DNA from: Pleomorphomonas sp. JP5
GTDB taxonomy: Bacteria > Pseudomonadota > Alphaproteobacteria > Rhizobiales > Pleomorphomonadaceae
DNA: 64,000 bases
Assembly: GCF_023721815.1 (NCBI RefSeq)
Contig: NZ_JAMDLI010000008.1
Coordinates: forward strand, 372,001 to 436,000
Direction: 5' to 3'
The position numbers and the translations under genes are program-made. How positions within the stretch are numbered: position 1 is the first letter of the stretch; the number at the start of each line of letters is the position of its first letter. The notes below the pieces were generated by a model that saw nothing but the letters and a program-made list of their open reading frames with translations, did no database searches and had not been told where the DNA came from. Shown here in pieces: positions 44,059 through 53,662 of this stretch.

Positions 44059-45699
44059 CTACTTCAGCAGACTTCCCAGCACGCCGCGCACCAGCGCCCG
44101 GCCGATCTGCGAGCCGACCTGGCTCGATACCGAGCGCACCACGGACTTGATCGCCGCCTCTGCCACCGTCTGTCGGCCTCCATATCCGTAGGTGTCGCGA
44201 CGGGCAGTACGCTGGTCGCGCTCCTCGCGGCGTCGGCGTTCGGTGGCGCTTTCATATTCGTCGAGGCGCGGGCGGCGGGCCGGCTCGTCCTCACGGGTCT
44301 GCGGCGTCGGCGCCTTCGGCCGGCTACGGCTCCAGCCGAAGTCGGGCACGCTGAAGCCCGGGCTCTCGCGCCTCGTGCGCGGAGGATCAACCGGCTCGTG
44401 ACGCTGCGGCGCACCGTTGGCTCGCGCTTTCAGAACTTCGAAAGCGGACTCGCGGTCGACCGCCTCGTCGTAGATTCCTGCCAGCGGGCTCGCCGCAATC
44501 AGCGCCGCCCGCTCATCGTCCTTGAGCGGCCCCATCCGCGACGACGGTGGCCGGATCAGCGTGCGTTCGACGATCGACGGCACGGCCTTGCCTTCCAGCA
44601 CGGAGACGAGAGCCTCGCCCTGGCCGAGTTCGGTGATCGCCGTGAACGTGTCGAAGTCCGGATTGGGCCGGAAGGTCTCCGCCGCCACCTTCACCGCCTT
44701 CTGCTCGCGCGGGGTGTAGGCACGCAGCGCATGCTGGACGCGATTACCGAGCTGAGCGAGCACGCTCTCGGGGATATCCAGCGGATTCTGCGTGACGAAA
44801 TAGATGCCGACGCCCTTGGAGCGGATCAGCTTGACCACTTGCTCCACCTTGTCGACCAGCGCCTTCGGCGCCTCGTCGAACAGCAGATGCGCCTCGTCGA
44901 AGAAAAAGACGAGCTTGGGCTTGTCGAGATCGCCGACCTCGGGCATCTCCTCGAACAGCTCCGAAAGCAGCCAGAGCAGGAAAGTGGCGTAGAGGCGCGG
45001 CGTCTGCATCAGCTTATCGGCGGCAAGCACGTTGACCGCGCCCCGGCCGTCGCCCGTCACCTGCATCAAATCGGAGATCTGCAAGCCCGGTTCGCCGAAG
45101 AAGTGCTCGCCACCCTGCTGCTCCAGCACCAGGAGCTGCCGCTGGATGGCGCCCACCGTGGCCTTGGCGACATTGCCGTAGCTGGTGGCGACGGCATCGG
45201 CGTTCTCTGCGACATAAACGAGCAGCGACCGCAGATCCTTGAGATCGAGCAGCAAAAGACCTTCGTCGTCGGCCACCTTGAAGACGATGTTGAGCACACC
45301 CTCCTGCGTCTCGTTGAGATCCAGGAGACGCGACAGCAAAAGGGGCCCCATCTCGGACACTGTCGTCCGGACCGGATGTCCCTTCTTGCCGAACAGATCC
45401 CAGAAGACGGTCGGGGCCGCCCTGAGCTGGTACTCTTCGGCAAAGCCGATGGAGCGCGCCCTCTCCTCAAGGAAGTCCCTGGCCTCGCCCGGAGCGCCGA
45501 TACCCGAGAGATCGCCCTTGACGTCGGCACAGAACACCGGCACGCCGGCATCCGACAGCCCTTCGGCCAACACCTGCAACGTTACCGTCTTTCCGGTGCC
45601 GGTCGCGCCCGTAATGAGGCCATGCCTGTTGGCGAGCTTCAGCGTCAGATACTCCGGCTTCGTGCCCGTTCCCAGATAGACCTTGCCCTCTTCCAGCAT
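44059..45699 (-). CDS. HerA/YjgR-like ATPase (DUF853)
   Basis: A 546-residue P-loop ATPase of the HerA-FtsK superfamily. Walker A is GATGTGKT near residues 32-39 and Walker B is [13 protein letters not shown] (about 260-272). The C-terminal third includes an Arg/Pro-rich disordered segment and a hydrophobic-poor helix ([17 protein letters not shown]). YjgR-type proteins are widespread and of unknown role in DNA or protein handling; some HerA relatives join nucleases in phage defence, but no nuclease gene is adjacent. AAGGAG lies seven bases before the start. Confidence 0.93.
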   Translation of the reverse strand: MLEEGKVYLGTGTKPEYLTLKLANRHGLITGATGTGKTVTLQVLAEGLSDAGVPVFCADVKGDLSGIGAPGEARDFLEERARSIGFAEEYQLRAAPTVFWDLFGKKGHPVRTTVSEMGPLLLSRLLDLNETQEGVLNIVFKVADDEGLLLLDLKDLRSLLVYVAENADAVATSYGNVAKATVGAIQRQLLVLEQQGGEHFFGEPGLQISDLMQVTGDGRGAVNVLAADKLMQTPRLYATFLLWLLSELFEEMPEVGDLDKPKLVFFFDEAHLLFDEAPKALVDKVEQVVKLIRSKGVGIYFVTQNPLDIPESVLAQLGNRVQHALRAYTPREQKAVKVAAETFRPNPDFDTFTAITELGQGEALVSVLEGKAVPSIVERTLIRPPSSRMGPLKDDERAALIAASPLAGIYDEAVDRESAFEVLKARANGAPQRHEPVDPPRTRRESPGFSVPDFGWSRSRPKAPTPQTREDEPARRPRLDEYESATERRRREERDQRTARRDTYGYGGRQTVAEAAIKSVVRSVSSQVGSQIGRALVRGVLGSLLK

Positions 45700-45802
45700 G
45701 CACGGCTCCTTCCCGGTGCGCTCGGTACCCTGAACAGGCTTTTACCCGCCCCACGGTTGCCTCTCAACGCCATCTATGGACGGAAGCGTCCTCCCGGCGC
45801 CG

Positions 45803-45831
45803 ACAAAAAGACCCGCCGGCGAACCGGCGGG
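45803..45831 (-). terminator. Rho-independent terminator of the luxR-type gene
   Basis: On the minus strand CCCGCCGG/CCGGCGGG closes a TTCG tetraloop and is followed by TCTTTTTGTC. It lies 31 bases after the stop at 45863, separating this gene from the herA-like gene. Confidence 0.92.
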
Positions 45832-45862
45832 CCTCGGTCTTTCTATCTAGCGCGAAACGACC

Positions 45863-46573
45863 TCAGCCGGCGAGCGAGATCTGCCCGTAGCGCAACGCCT
45901 CGACGACCGCCTGGGTCTTGTTGGTGGCGTCAAGCTTCTCGCCGGCGTTCTGAAGATGGGCGTGCACGGTCCGCTGAGAGATATTGAGGCTCTCGGCAAT
46001 GGTCTGGGCTGTCATGCCAAGCGCCGTCAGCTCCAGAACCCGCCGCTCGCGCGCCGACAGGTCACCGGGACGGGAGTCCATGAGATATCCGAGTGCCCTC
46101 AGACGCCTGAACGCCTGATTGCAAAGGAAGTCAAAGGCAACGAGGTCGAGCTCCGTCAGCGACAAAGCCTCGCCAAGACCAATGACGGCCGCCTGATAGG
46201 GAGGGATGGAGGTAATCGGCACCGCCACGATGCGCGCGGACGCCTCGGGGCCGGCAGCGGCCACCAGGTCGGAATGTCCGGAAATGCTGACGCCATCGAT
46301 GAGGCAAGGCCGATGGGCGACGCGACAGCGCTCCAACACTGGATCGCCCTTCGAGATGGTGATGAGCTGCCCTCGTTCTGAGCGGATATCCGGCCAGCGG
46401 ATGTGGAGCACCAGCGGCTCCACCGGGCGGCCCGGCATCGGCAGGCCGGAGATCAGCACATGGCTGGCGCCATGCCCCAGGAGACGGCGTTCGATGACCT
46501 CGAATATCTTGTTTGCGCTCGAATAGGTGCGGAGACCGACCGCGTCAGCGAGGATGTCGTCTGGTGTATTCAT
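45863..46573 (-). CDS. LuxR-family transcriptional regulator, possibly autoinducer-binding
   Basis: A 236-residue regulator. The C-terminal LuxR helix-turn-helix (about 168-228) is intact: LSARERRVLELTALGMTAQTIAESLNISQRTVHAHL. The N-terminal domain is of autoinducer-binding length and has RWPD and GDPVLERC, where the Asp-Pro pair could be the conserved Asp70-Pro71 of TraR, but the other aromatic lactone contacts cannot be assigned by eye. No luxI gene is in the window, so it is a LuxR solo here. Upstream is an AT-rich island. A ribosome binding site (AGGTAGGG) is weak. Confidence 0.88.
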   Translation of the reverse strand: MNTPDDILADAVGLRTYSSANKIFEVIERRLLGHGASHVLISGLPMPGRPVEPLVLHIRWPDIRSERGQLITISKGDPVLERCRVAHRPCLIDGVSISGHSDLVAAAGPEASARIVAVPITSIPPYQAAVIGLGEALSLTELDLVAFDFLCNQAFRRLRALGYLMDSRPGDLSARERRVLELTALGMTAQTIAESLNISQRTVHAHLQNAGEKLDATNKTQAVVEALRYGQISLAG

Positions 46574-47282
46574 GGTATCGACCCTACCTCTAGCCGATCA
46601 AAAGGTCGTCAGTTCGGGAGATGTGCTCGCACGCTCCAGCTGCTTTTCGCATGAAAGCGCATAACTACCCCGACATGTTCCTTCTAGAGCAAATTGGGAG
46701 CCAGATAAAGGCTTTCCGGGCAGAAGGGGACAATATCACACGAATTGCTATGCCCATTCCCGCAAAAAGCGCTTCATAGATTCATTTATCCTACTTTCGA
46801 CCAGCATATAAACTTTGGTATAACTCAACACTTGTCGTAATTAAGACAGTTAATCCACGACAATCTCTAGTATCAACTTTATTATTGAAATTTATCAATA
46901 GAACATATGAGAAAATCAAAATGTATTTTTCGAGAAACAGTCGGCATATGAACATGCCCGTCCAAGTTTCAATTGCCTGACTGACCGCCTTCCATTTCCG
47001 TACGGGTGAAAACACGCCTTCTGATTACAGCTTCGTATTCTACCACCGTAAATTTTGGGGAAACAGGCTAAGATCAACCCTGCCGCGTAGAAACTCGCCC
47101 GGAAGAACCGCCGCGATGCCGGAGAGAACCAGCTCCAGCCTATTTATCGGATAAATGGTGGAGCCGAAGTCGGGAAGGCCGCTGACGCCTCAATCACCCG
47201 CCACAGGCAGCTCCCCTGCCTTTCGGGCTCGTCTCTCTCGTGCGGAATGGCCTATAAGGGAGCACCCCAATCGGAGGCACTG
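46574..47282. other. AT-rich intergenic island
   Basis: About 700 bases. From 46640 to 47060 the sequence is visibly AT-rich against its GC-rich surroundings, with many TpA steps. A 42-codon frame at 46651-46779 and a GTG-started 74-codon frame on the minus strand (47015-46791) lack good ribosome binding sites and are not called. The promoter of the luxR-type gene should lie in the first 100 bases, and that of the M20 peptidase in the last 100. Confidence 0.6.
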
Positions 47283-48668
47283 ATGTCCATTAATGCCATT
47301 CTATCCCGCGTCGACGCGGACTTTCCCAAAAGCCTCGACCGTCTGTTCGATTTCCTGCGCATTCCCTCGATTTCCGCCGATCCTTCCCATAAAGACGACT
47401 GCGTCCGCGCCGCCGAGTGGCTGGTGAGGGAACTGACCGCGCTCGGTTTTGACGCCTCTTTGAGGCCCACGCCCCTGCACCCCATGGTGATCGGCCACTA
47501 CACCAAGGCCGGCCCGGACAAGCCTCATGTGCTGTTCTACGCCCACTATGACGTCCAGCCTGCCGATCCGCTGGAGTTGTGGGATTCTCCGCCCTTCGAG
47601 CCGGTGGTGAAGACGTTCCCCGACGGCAGCGAGCGCATTCTCGCCCGTGGCGCGCAGGACGACAAAGGCCAGTTGATGACATTCCTGGAAGCCTGTCGAG
47701 CCTTGATCGCCGAGACGGGCAAGCTGCCGGTCAATGTCACCTTCTTCTCCGAGGGCGAAGAAGAATCGGGATCGCCTTCGATGATCCCGTTCCTCGAGGC
47801 CAACAAGGCGGAGCTCTCCGCCGATGTCGCTCTCGTCTGCGACACCGAGATGTGGGACCGCAAGACCCCGGCCATCACCACCATGCTGCGCGGCCTGGTC
47901 GGCGAAGAGATCTCGCTCCGATGCGCCAGCCACGACCTCCATTCGGGCGCTTTTGGTGGCGCAGCGCTCAACCCCCTGCAGGTGCTGACGAAAATTCTCG
48001 GCGACCTGCATGACGACAAGGGCCGTGTCACAGTGCCCGGGTTTTACGACGGCGTTGCCGACATTTCACCGACGCTCCGGGCCAACTGGGACAACCTCGG
48101 CTTCGACGCTGCCGCCTTCCTCGGCGGCGCCGGACTGAAGACACCGGCCGGCGAGGCCGACCGCACGGTGCTCGAACAGATCTGGTCGCGCCCCACCTGC
48201 GAGATCAACGGCCTTGCCGGCGGATACGCGGGCCCGGGCTTCAAGACGGTGCTTCCGGCCTCGGCGGAAGCCAAGGTATCCTTCCGCCTCGTAGCCGGTC
48301 AGGATCCGCAGAAGATCCGCGCCGCCTTCCGCCAGTATGTCAGGGATCGACTGCCGCCCGATGCCAAGGTAGAGTTCCGCGAGCATGGGGGTAGTCCCGC
48401 CGTTCACGTTGCCATCGACGGCGCCGCCGTGGGCAAGGCCCGCGCCGCGCTGGAAGCCGAGTGGGGCAAGGCGCCGGCTCTTGTCGGCTCCGGCGGTTCC
48501 ATTCCGGTGGTCGGCAATTTCAAGTCGATCCTCGGCCTGGACAGCCTGATGATCGGCTTCGGCCTCGACGACGACCGCATTCACTCACCCAACGAGAAGT
48601 ACGAGGTAACGAGCTATCACGGCGGCATTCGCTCGTGGGTTCGCGTCCTCGACGCCCTCGCCTCCTGA
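47283..48668 (+). CDS. M20-family dipeptidase
   Basis: A 461-residue zinc metallopeptidase. Metal and catalytic motifs are in order: YAHYDVQP (His and Asp), RGAQDDKGQ (bridging Asp), EGEEESGS (catalytic and ligand Glu), CDTEMWD (ligand Asp) and the final NEKYEVTSYHGG (ligand His region). A dimerisation domain is inserted at about 215-365. It belongs to the CNDP/DUG1-like branch that cleaves dipeptides. Start MSINAIL has GGAGG upstream; an earlier in-frame methionine adds 12 residues. Confidence 0.94.
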   Translation: MSINAILSRVDADFPKSLDRLFDFLRIPSISADPSHKDDCVRAAEWLVRELTALGFDASLRPTPLHPMVIGHYTKAGPDKPHVLFYAHYDVQPADPLELWDSPPFEPVVKTFPDGSERILARGAQDDKGQLMTFLEACRALIAETGKLPVNVTFFSEGEEESGSPSMIPFLEANKAELSADVALVCDTEMWDRKTPAITTMLRGLVGEEISLRCASHDLHSGAFGGAALNPLQVLTKILGDLHDDKGRVTVPGFYDGVADISPTLRANWDNLGFDAAAFLGGAGLKTPAGEADRTVLEQIWSRPTCEINGLAGGYAGPGFKTVLPASAEAKVSFRLVAGQDPQKIRAAFRQYVRDRLPPDAKVEFREHGGSPAVHVAIDGAAVGKARAALEAEWGKAPALVGSGGSIPVVGNFKSILGLDSLMIGFGLDDDRIHSPNEKYEVTSYHGGIRSWVRVLDALAS

Positions 48669-48679
48669 GGCCAGAAAGA

Positions 48680-48706
48680 GACGCCGGCACCGATCGTGCC
48701 GGCGTC
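48680..48706 (+). terminator. Hairpin after the M20 peptidase gene
   Basis: Perfect eleven-pair stem GACGCCGGCAC/GTGCCGGCGTC with a five-base loop, 12 bases after the stop. No T-run follows, so termination is likely but unproven. Confidence 0.55.
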
Positions 48707-48845
48707 GCCAAGCGTCGTTCCCGGGACTTCATCTCCGATCGGTCTTTTCATCGGATGAGTGTTTGAATCGGCTCATTGCGCATTGACGATGGAATTGCAT
48801 AGCCTTATTGAGTGAAAAAAATCATTTGGAAGGCTGGACCCCTCA

Positions 48846-49868
48846 ATGAAGATCACCTTGCGAACGGTCGCCGAGGCGGCTGGCGTTAGCGTGGCGACGG
48901 TCGATCGAGTCCTGAACAGGCGTGACGGCGTACGTTCGGTGACCATCGAGAAGGTGGAAAACGCCATCCGCCAACTGGGGTACGCGCCATCGAGCCTGGC
49001 TGGCCGCGTACAACCAGCAACCAGCCATTTCGCCTTCGTTCTGCCGCGCGGCCACAATCCTTTCTTCGAGGCGCTAGAAACAGCCATTCAACGCCTGGGC
49101 GACTGGCTTCCCTACAAGGGAGCCAGTTTCGACATTCGCCACGTCGACGTCTTCGACGGTGAAGCCCTCGCCGAAGCGTTGAGGGAAATTCGGCAAGACA
49201 GTTACGCAGGCATCGCCGTCGCGGCGCTCGATCATCCCGCCGTGCGCGAGGCGATCAACGCATTGAAGTCGGACGGCGTCTCGGTCGTGACGTTGGTGTC
49301 GGACGTTCCGAGCTCTCGGCGCGACCGATTCATCGGCATCGACAACACCGCCGCCGGCCGAACCGCCGGCTCGCTGATCGGGCGCTTCCTGCCGAACCAC
49401 ACGGGCAAGGTGGCTCTGGTGGCCGGTTCGCTGGCGCTGCGCGACCATGCCGAGCGCCGGTTCGGCTTCGAGCAGGTGATCGCCCAGGACTTTCCCGAGG
49501 TTCACGTCATCGGCCTGCGCGAGGGGCGGGACGATCCGACCCGCGTTCACAAGCTGGTCGAGGACCTTTTGCGCCAGCACACCGACCTTGCCGGCATCTA
49601 CAACGCCGGGGCCGGCAATGCCGGCGTCATATCGGCGCTCGAAGCGAGCGGACGGGCTCGCGAGATCGTCTACATCGCCCATGAGCTCATCGAGGAGAAC
49701 CGCGAAGCGCTGGTGAGAGGGACCATCGACGCGGTGATCAACCAGGACCCCGGCCACGAGGTGCGCTCGGCTGCACGCGTCCTCATGTCGCTGACATCGG
49801 ACTGGCAAATCATCGACGAGCAGGAACGCATCCGCATCGACATCTTCCTGCGCGACAATCTCCTGTAG
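48846..49868 (+). CDS. LacI-family regulator of the xylose operon
   Basis: A 340-residue repressor-type protein. The N-terminal DNA-binding domain (about 2-50) has the LacI pattern TLRTVAEAAGVSVATVDRVLNRRDGV, and a periplasmic-binding-protein-like ligand domain follows. It is 32 bases upstream of xylB on the same strand, so D-xylose or a close sugar is the likely effector. TVDRVLN in place of TVSRVLN places it in the branch of sugar-related LacI proteins. Its own promoter in 48707-48845 includes a short TCATC-G-GATGA palindrome. Confidence 0.9.
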   Translation: MKITLRTVAEAAGVSVATVDRVLNRRDGVRSVTIEKVENAIRQLGYAPSSLAGRVQPATSHFAFVLPRGHNPFFEALETAIQRLGDWLPYKGASFDIRHVDVFDGEALAEALREIRQDSYAGIAVAALDHPAVREAINALKSDGVSVVTLVSDVPSSRRDRFIGIDNTAAGRTAGSLIGRFLPNHTGKVALVAGSLALRDHAERRFGFEQVIAQDFPEVHVIGLREGRDDPTRVHKLVEDLLRQHTDLAGIYNAGAGNAGVISALEASGRAREIVYIAHELIEENREALVRGTIDAVINQDPGHEVRSAARVLMSLTSDWQIIDEQERIRIDIFLRDNLL

Positions 49869-49900
49869 CGCAGAACTCGAAACCACACTGGGAGGAGCCC

Positions 49901-51364
49901 ATGACCACCTATCTCGGCCTCGACATCGGCACATCGTCGGTGAAAGCCGTTCTCGTCGGCGACGGCGAGAAGATCATCGCCACCGCCTCGGCCTCGCTCG
50001 AAGTGTCGCGGCCGCATGCCGGCTGGTCCGAACAGGATGGCGACAGCTGGATCACCGCCACCCAAAGCGCCATCGATCAGCTCAAGGCGAGCCACCCCAA
50101 GGAGCTGTCTGCGGTGGCCGGCATCGGCCTTTCCGGCCAGATGCACGGCGCCACGCTTCTCGACAAGGCTGACAAGCCGCTCCGTCCGGCCATCTTGTGG
50201 AACGACGTGCGCTCCGCCGCCGAGTGCGGCGAGCTCGAGGCCCGCTGCCCGGACCTGCGCGCCATCGCCGGCAACATCGCCATGCCCGGCTTCACCGCTC
50301 CCAAGCTCGCCTGGGTGAAGAAGCACGAGCCCGAAATCTTCTCCAAGACTGCCAAGGTGCTGCTGCCGAAGGACTATGTCCGGCTCTGGCTGACCGGCGA
50401 CTATGTGTCCGACATGTCGGACGCCGCCGGTACGCTATGGCTAGACGTCGGCAAGCGCGCCTGGTCGAAGGAGCTTCTGGCCGCCACCGATCTTTCGCTC
50501 GATCACATGCCGCGCCTCGTCGAGGGCACGGAGTCTTCGGGCGCATTGCGCGCCGAGCTGGTCTCTCGCTGGGGCATCGCGAAGGCGCCGGTCGTGGCCG
50601 GCGGCGGCGGCGACAACGCTGCGAGCGCTGTCGGCATGGGCGCCGTCAAGCCAGGCGCCGCCTTCGCCTCGCTCGGCACCTCGGGCGTACTGTTCGTCTC
50701 CAATGCCTCGTTCTCGCCCAATACCGAGGGCGCGGTGCATGCCTTCTGCCATGCCGTTCCCGGCACATGGCACCAGATGGGCGTCATCCTTTCGGCCACC
50801 GACAGCTTGCAGTGGCTGTCGCATCTTCTGGAAACGCCGGCACCTGAACTGACCAAGGGTCTCGATCCCAAGCCCGCCAAGCCGTCCCCGGTCACCTTCC
50901 TGCCCTATCTCTCCGGCGAGCGCACGCCGCACAACGACGCCGCCGCCCGCGGCGTGTTCGTCGGCCTCAGCCACACCTCCGGCCGCGCCGAGCTGACCCA
51001 GGCAGTGCTTGAGGGTGTCGCCTTCGCCTTCCGCGACTGTCTGCGCGTCCTCAACGACGCCGGCACCGACATCGATCGTGCTTTCGCCGTCGGCGGTGGC
51101 TCGCGGTCGGAAGCCTGGCTGCAGATCATGGCGGCAGTGCTTGATCGTCCGCTCGATATCACTGCCGAGGGCGATTACGGCGGAGGCTTCGGCGCCGCCC
51201 GCATGGGCCGCATCGCCGCCACGGGCGATGATCCCTTCGAGACGCTGACCCCGCCGCCGGTCGCGCGCACCGTCGAGCCCGACAAGGCGCTCGTTGCCGC
51301 CTATGCCGACCGCTACGCCAAATATCGGGCGCTGTATCCGGCCGTCCGCGACGCGCTCGCCTGA
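49901..51364 (+). CDS. xylB: Xylulokinase
   Basis: A 487-residue FGGY carbohydrate kinase that phosphorylates D-xylulose with ATP to give D-xylulose 5-phosphate for the pentose phosphate pathway. Motifs are LDIGTSSVKAVL (phosphate 1), LSGQMHGATLLD, the catalytic Asp in GGGGDNAASAVG and the adenosine motif FAVGGGSRSEAWLQ. Length fits. GGGAGGAG precedes the start. Between the LacI regulator and xylA. Confidence 0.96.
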   Translation: MTTYLGLDIGTSSVKAVLVGDGEKIIATASASLEVSRPHAGWSEQDGDSWITATQSAIDQLKASHPKELSAVAGIGLSGQMHGATLLDKADKPLRPAILWNDVRSAAECGELEARCPDLRAIAGNIAMPGFTAPKLAWVKKHEPEIFSKTAKVLLPKDYVRLWLTGDYVSDMSDAAGTLWLDVGKRAWSKELLAATDLSLDHMPRLVEGTESSGALRAELVSRWGIAKAPVVAGGGGDNAASAVGMGAVKPGAAFASLGTSGVLFVSNASFSPNTEGAVHAFCHAVPGTWHQMGVILSATDSLQWLSHLLETPAPELTKGLDPKPAKPSPVTFLPYLSGERTPHNDAAARGVFVGLSHTSGRAELTQAVLEGVAFAFRDCLRVLNDAGTDIDRAFAVGGGSRSEAWLQIMAAVLDRPLDITAEGDYGGGFGAARMGRIAATGDDPFETLTPPPVARTVEPDKALVAAYADRYAKYRALYPAVRDALA

Positions 51365-51403
51365 CCCTTTCGCCCGCAAAGAGAATTCAAAGAGAGGAAA
51401 GAC

Positions 51404-52720
51404 ATGACGCATCCGTTCTGGGGCAACATCAAGCCCGTCAAGTACGAGGGTCCCGAGAGCCGCAACCTGCTCGCCTTCCGTTACTACAACAAGGATCAGG
51501 TCGTTCTCGGCAAGCGCATGGAGGATCACCTGCGCTTCGCCGTCGCCTATTGGCATTCGTTCGCCTGGGGTGGCGGCGATCCCTTCGGCAACGGCACCTT
51601 CCTGCGCCCGTGGTTCACCGGCTCGGACGAGATGGAGCTCGCCAAGGTGAAGGCCGATGTTGCCTTCGACCTGTTCCAGCTGCTCGACGTGCCCTTCTAT
51701 TGCTTCCATGACCGCGACGTCGCTCCGGAAGGCAAGACCCTTGCCGAGTCCAACAAGAACGTACGGACCATCGCCGAAATCTTCGCCAGGAAGCAGGAAG
51801 AGACCGGCATCAACCTTCTGTGGGGAACGGCCAACCTGTTCTCCAACCGTCGCTTCATGGGTGGCGCTGCCTCGAACCCCGATCCGGAAGTGTTCGCCTA
51901 TTCGGCCGCCCAGGTGAAGAATGTCTTCGACATCACCAAGGAGCTCGGTGGCCAGAACTACGTGCTGTGGGGTGGCCGCGAGGGCTATGAGACGCTGCTC
52001 AACACCGACCTCAAGCAGGAGCAGGACCAGCTCGGTCGCTTCCTGACCATGGTCGTCGACTACAAGCACAAGATTGGCTTCAAGGGCGCCATCCTGATCG
52101 AGCCGAAGCCGAAGGAGCCGACCAAGCACCAGTACGACTTCGACGTCGCCACGGTGTACTCCTTCCTCAAGGCCTACGGCCTCGAGAAGGAAGTCCAGGT
52201 CAACATCGAGCAGAACCACGCCATCCTGGCCGGTCACAGCTTCGAGCACGAACTGGCGCTGGCCAGTGCGCTCGGCATCTTCGGTTCGGTCGATCTCAAC
52301 CGTGGCGACGATCGGCTTGGCTGGGACACCGACCAGTTCGGCATGAACGTGCCCGAGTTGACGCTGGCCATGCTGGAGATCATCAAGGCCGGCGGTTTCA
52401 CCACCGGTGGTCTCAACTTCGACGCCAAGGTCCGCCGCCAGTCGATCGACCCGGAAGATCTGGTCATCGCCCACGCCGCATCGATGGACGCCGCCGCCAA
52501 GGCGCTGCTCAACGCCGCCGCCATCATCGAGGACGGCCGCCTCGCCAAGAACCTCGAGGCTCGCTACGCAGGCTGGAAGGGCGCCGAGGGCCAGGCCATT
52601 CTCGCCGGCAAGCGCTCGCTCGATGACCTCGCGGATTACGTTGCCAAGAACAACATCAATCCGGAGCCGAAGAGCGGCAAGCAGGAGCAGCTTGAGGCCA
52701 TCGTCAATCAGTTCTGCTGA
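51404..52720 (+). CDS. xylA: Xylose isomerase
   Basis: A 438-residue TIM-barrel enzyme that interconverts D-xylose and D-xylulose. The catalytic His102 and Asp105 lie in [10 protein letters not shown]. The metal site is marked by [49 protein letters not shown] and [11 protein letters not shown]. It is the long class II form (about 440 residues). AGAGAGGAAAG precedes the start. Last gene of the xylose operon; a terminator follows. Confidence 0.98.
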   Translation: MTHPFWGNIKPVKYEGPESRNLLAFRYYNKDQVVLGKRMEDHLRFAVAYWHSFAWGGGDPFGNGTFLRPWFTGSDEMELAKVKADVAFDLFQLLDVPFYCFHDRDVAPEGKTLAESNKNVRTIAEIFARKQEETGINLLWGTANLFSNRRFMGGAASNPDPEVFAYSAAQVKNVFDITKELGGQNYVLWGGREGYETLLNTDLKQEQDQLGRFLTMVVDYKHKIGFKGAILIEPKPKEPTKHQYDFDVATVYSFLKAYGLEKEVQVNIEQNHAILAGHSFEHELALASALGIFGSVDLNRGDDRLGWDTDQFGMNVPELTLAMLEIIKAGGFTTGGLNFDAKVRRQSIDPEDLVIAHAASMDAAAKALLNAAAIIEDGRLAKNLEARYAGWKGAEGQAILAGKRSLDDLADYVAKNNINPEPKSGKQEQLEAIVNQFC

Positions 52721-52745
52721 TCGGCGCGGATCTTTCGAAACAACA

Positions 52746-52779
52746 AAAGAGGCCGGGGAAACCTGGCCTCTTTCATTTT
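52746..52779 (+). terminator. Rho-independent terminator of the xyl operon
   Basis: Stem AAAGAGGCC/GGCCTCTTT (52746-52754, 52765-52773) with a ten-base loop, then CATTTT. It could serve the convergent DUF1131 gene as well. Confidence 0.8.
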
Positions 52780-52820
52780 GACGCTATCGCTTTGCTCTGG
52801 CGTATCGACCGCGGCGGCGC

Positions 52821-53411
52821 TCAGCCCGCTGGCGGCACCCAGATGATGCGCTGCAACGTGGCACCGGCCAGCGTTCCGTCGTCCGGCAGCGCACCCGCGG
52901 CGATATAGCCGGGAATGGCAAAAACGAAGGTGACGTTGGGGGCGCCGCGCGCCGTGCAGATCGGCATGGCCAGCCAGTTGCCCCGTCCCTCCCGGCAGGA
53001 GGCGCGATCGACATGCGCCTCTCGGAAGCTCATGCCGATGCGCTCGCCATTGGGGCCGACAAGGCTTTCGGAAACGCCATGAACGGCGCCGATCCGCCCG
53101 CCGGGCCCCGGCAGCACCTGCAACACCTGCAAGCCGTCGCGGAACAGGGCAAGGGCGGCTACACTCTCGCTCTGCTCGGTCGCCATGGTCACCGACGACA
53201 CCGTATAACCCGGCTCCAGCGCCTCGATCGCCTTCTTTGAAAAGGCTGTGTCGGGCGGCAGTCCGGGCACGCCGGCGGACGTGATGCGGAAGGTGGCGGC
53301 GCGCGACGGCGGCGGTGCGAAGTCCGAATCGGAGCCGAGGATGGAACAGCCCGCGAGGGCCGCCGACATCAGAACGCCGGACAGGCGCAGGAGGTCACGA
53401 ACATGAGTCAT
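52821..53411 (-). CDS. DUF1131 (YfeY-like) lipoprotein
   Basis: A 196-residue lipoprotein with signal peptide and lipobox ALAGC at about residue 22. The DUF1131 core starts SRAATFRITSAGVPGLP and ends AGATLQRIIWVPP, as in YfeY of enterobacteria, a RpoE-linked lipoprotein of unknown function. The start MTHVRDLLRL has GAGAGG upstream. Two cysteines in the mature part may pair. Confidence 0.85.
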   Translation of the reverse strand: MTHVRDLLRLSGVLMSAALAGCSILGSDSDFAPPPSRAATFRITSAGVPGLPPDTAFSKKAIEALEPGYTVSSVTMATEQSESVAALALFRDGLQVLQVLPGPGGRIGAVHGVSESLVGPNGERIGMSFREAHVDRASCREGRGNWLAMPICTARGAPNVTFVFAIPGYIAAGALPDDGTLAGATLQRIIWVPPAG

Positions 53412-53662
53412 GCCTCTCGATAGCATAGCTATCTCACCGATTGAAGCGAGGGAGGATCGCCGAGCGCAAGCGCCCCGACCATGAAATCCTGCAACCCTCC
53501 CAAGCGCCAGCCGCGGCCTATTTCATGTGGACCCACTCGGGCCGCCTACCTAGACTTCAGGCACGTGCCGAGGTCGAGCCACGCGATACCAGAGACACCG
53601 CAGAAGACGGTGATTTCGCCGCCGACTTGCAGCACGGGAACTTGTGAAGCAGGGATGTTCAC

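Noticed and set aside
44059-45699. HerA-like ATPase as part of a phage-defence system
   Set aside because: No nuclease, Sir2 or other defence gene adjoins it; the YjgR-type family is a widespread core gene.
46651-46779. 42-codon frame in the AT-rich island (starts MKAHNYPDMF)
   Set aside because: Amino-acid content is plausible, but there is no ribosome binding site and no known motif.
46791-47015. 74-codon minus-strand frame with a GTG start in the AT-rich island
   Set aside because: Long frames arise easily here, the start is weak, and the hydrophobic stretch follows from AT-rich codons.
48748-48758. TCATC-G-GATGA as the LacI operator of the xyl operon
   Set aside because: Only five-base arms, with no second copy; too short to assign.
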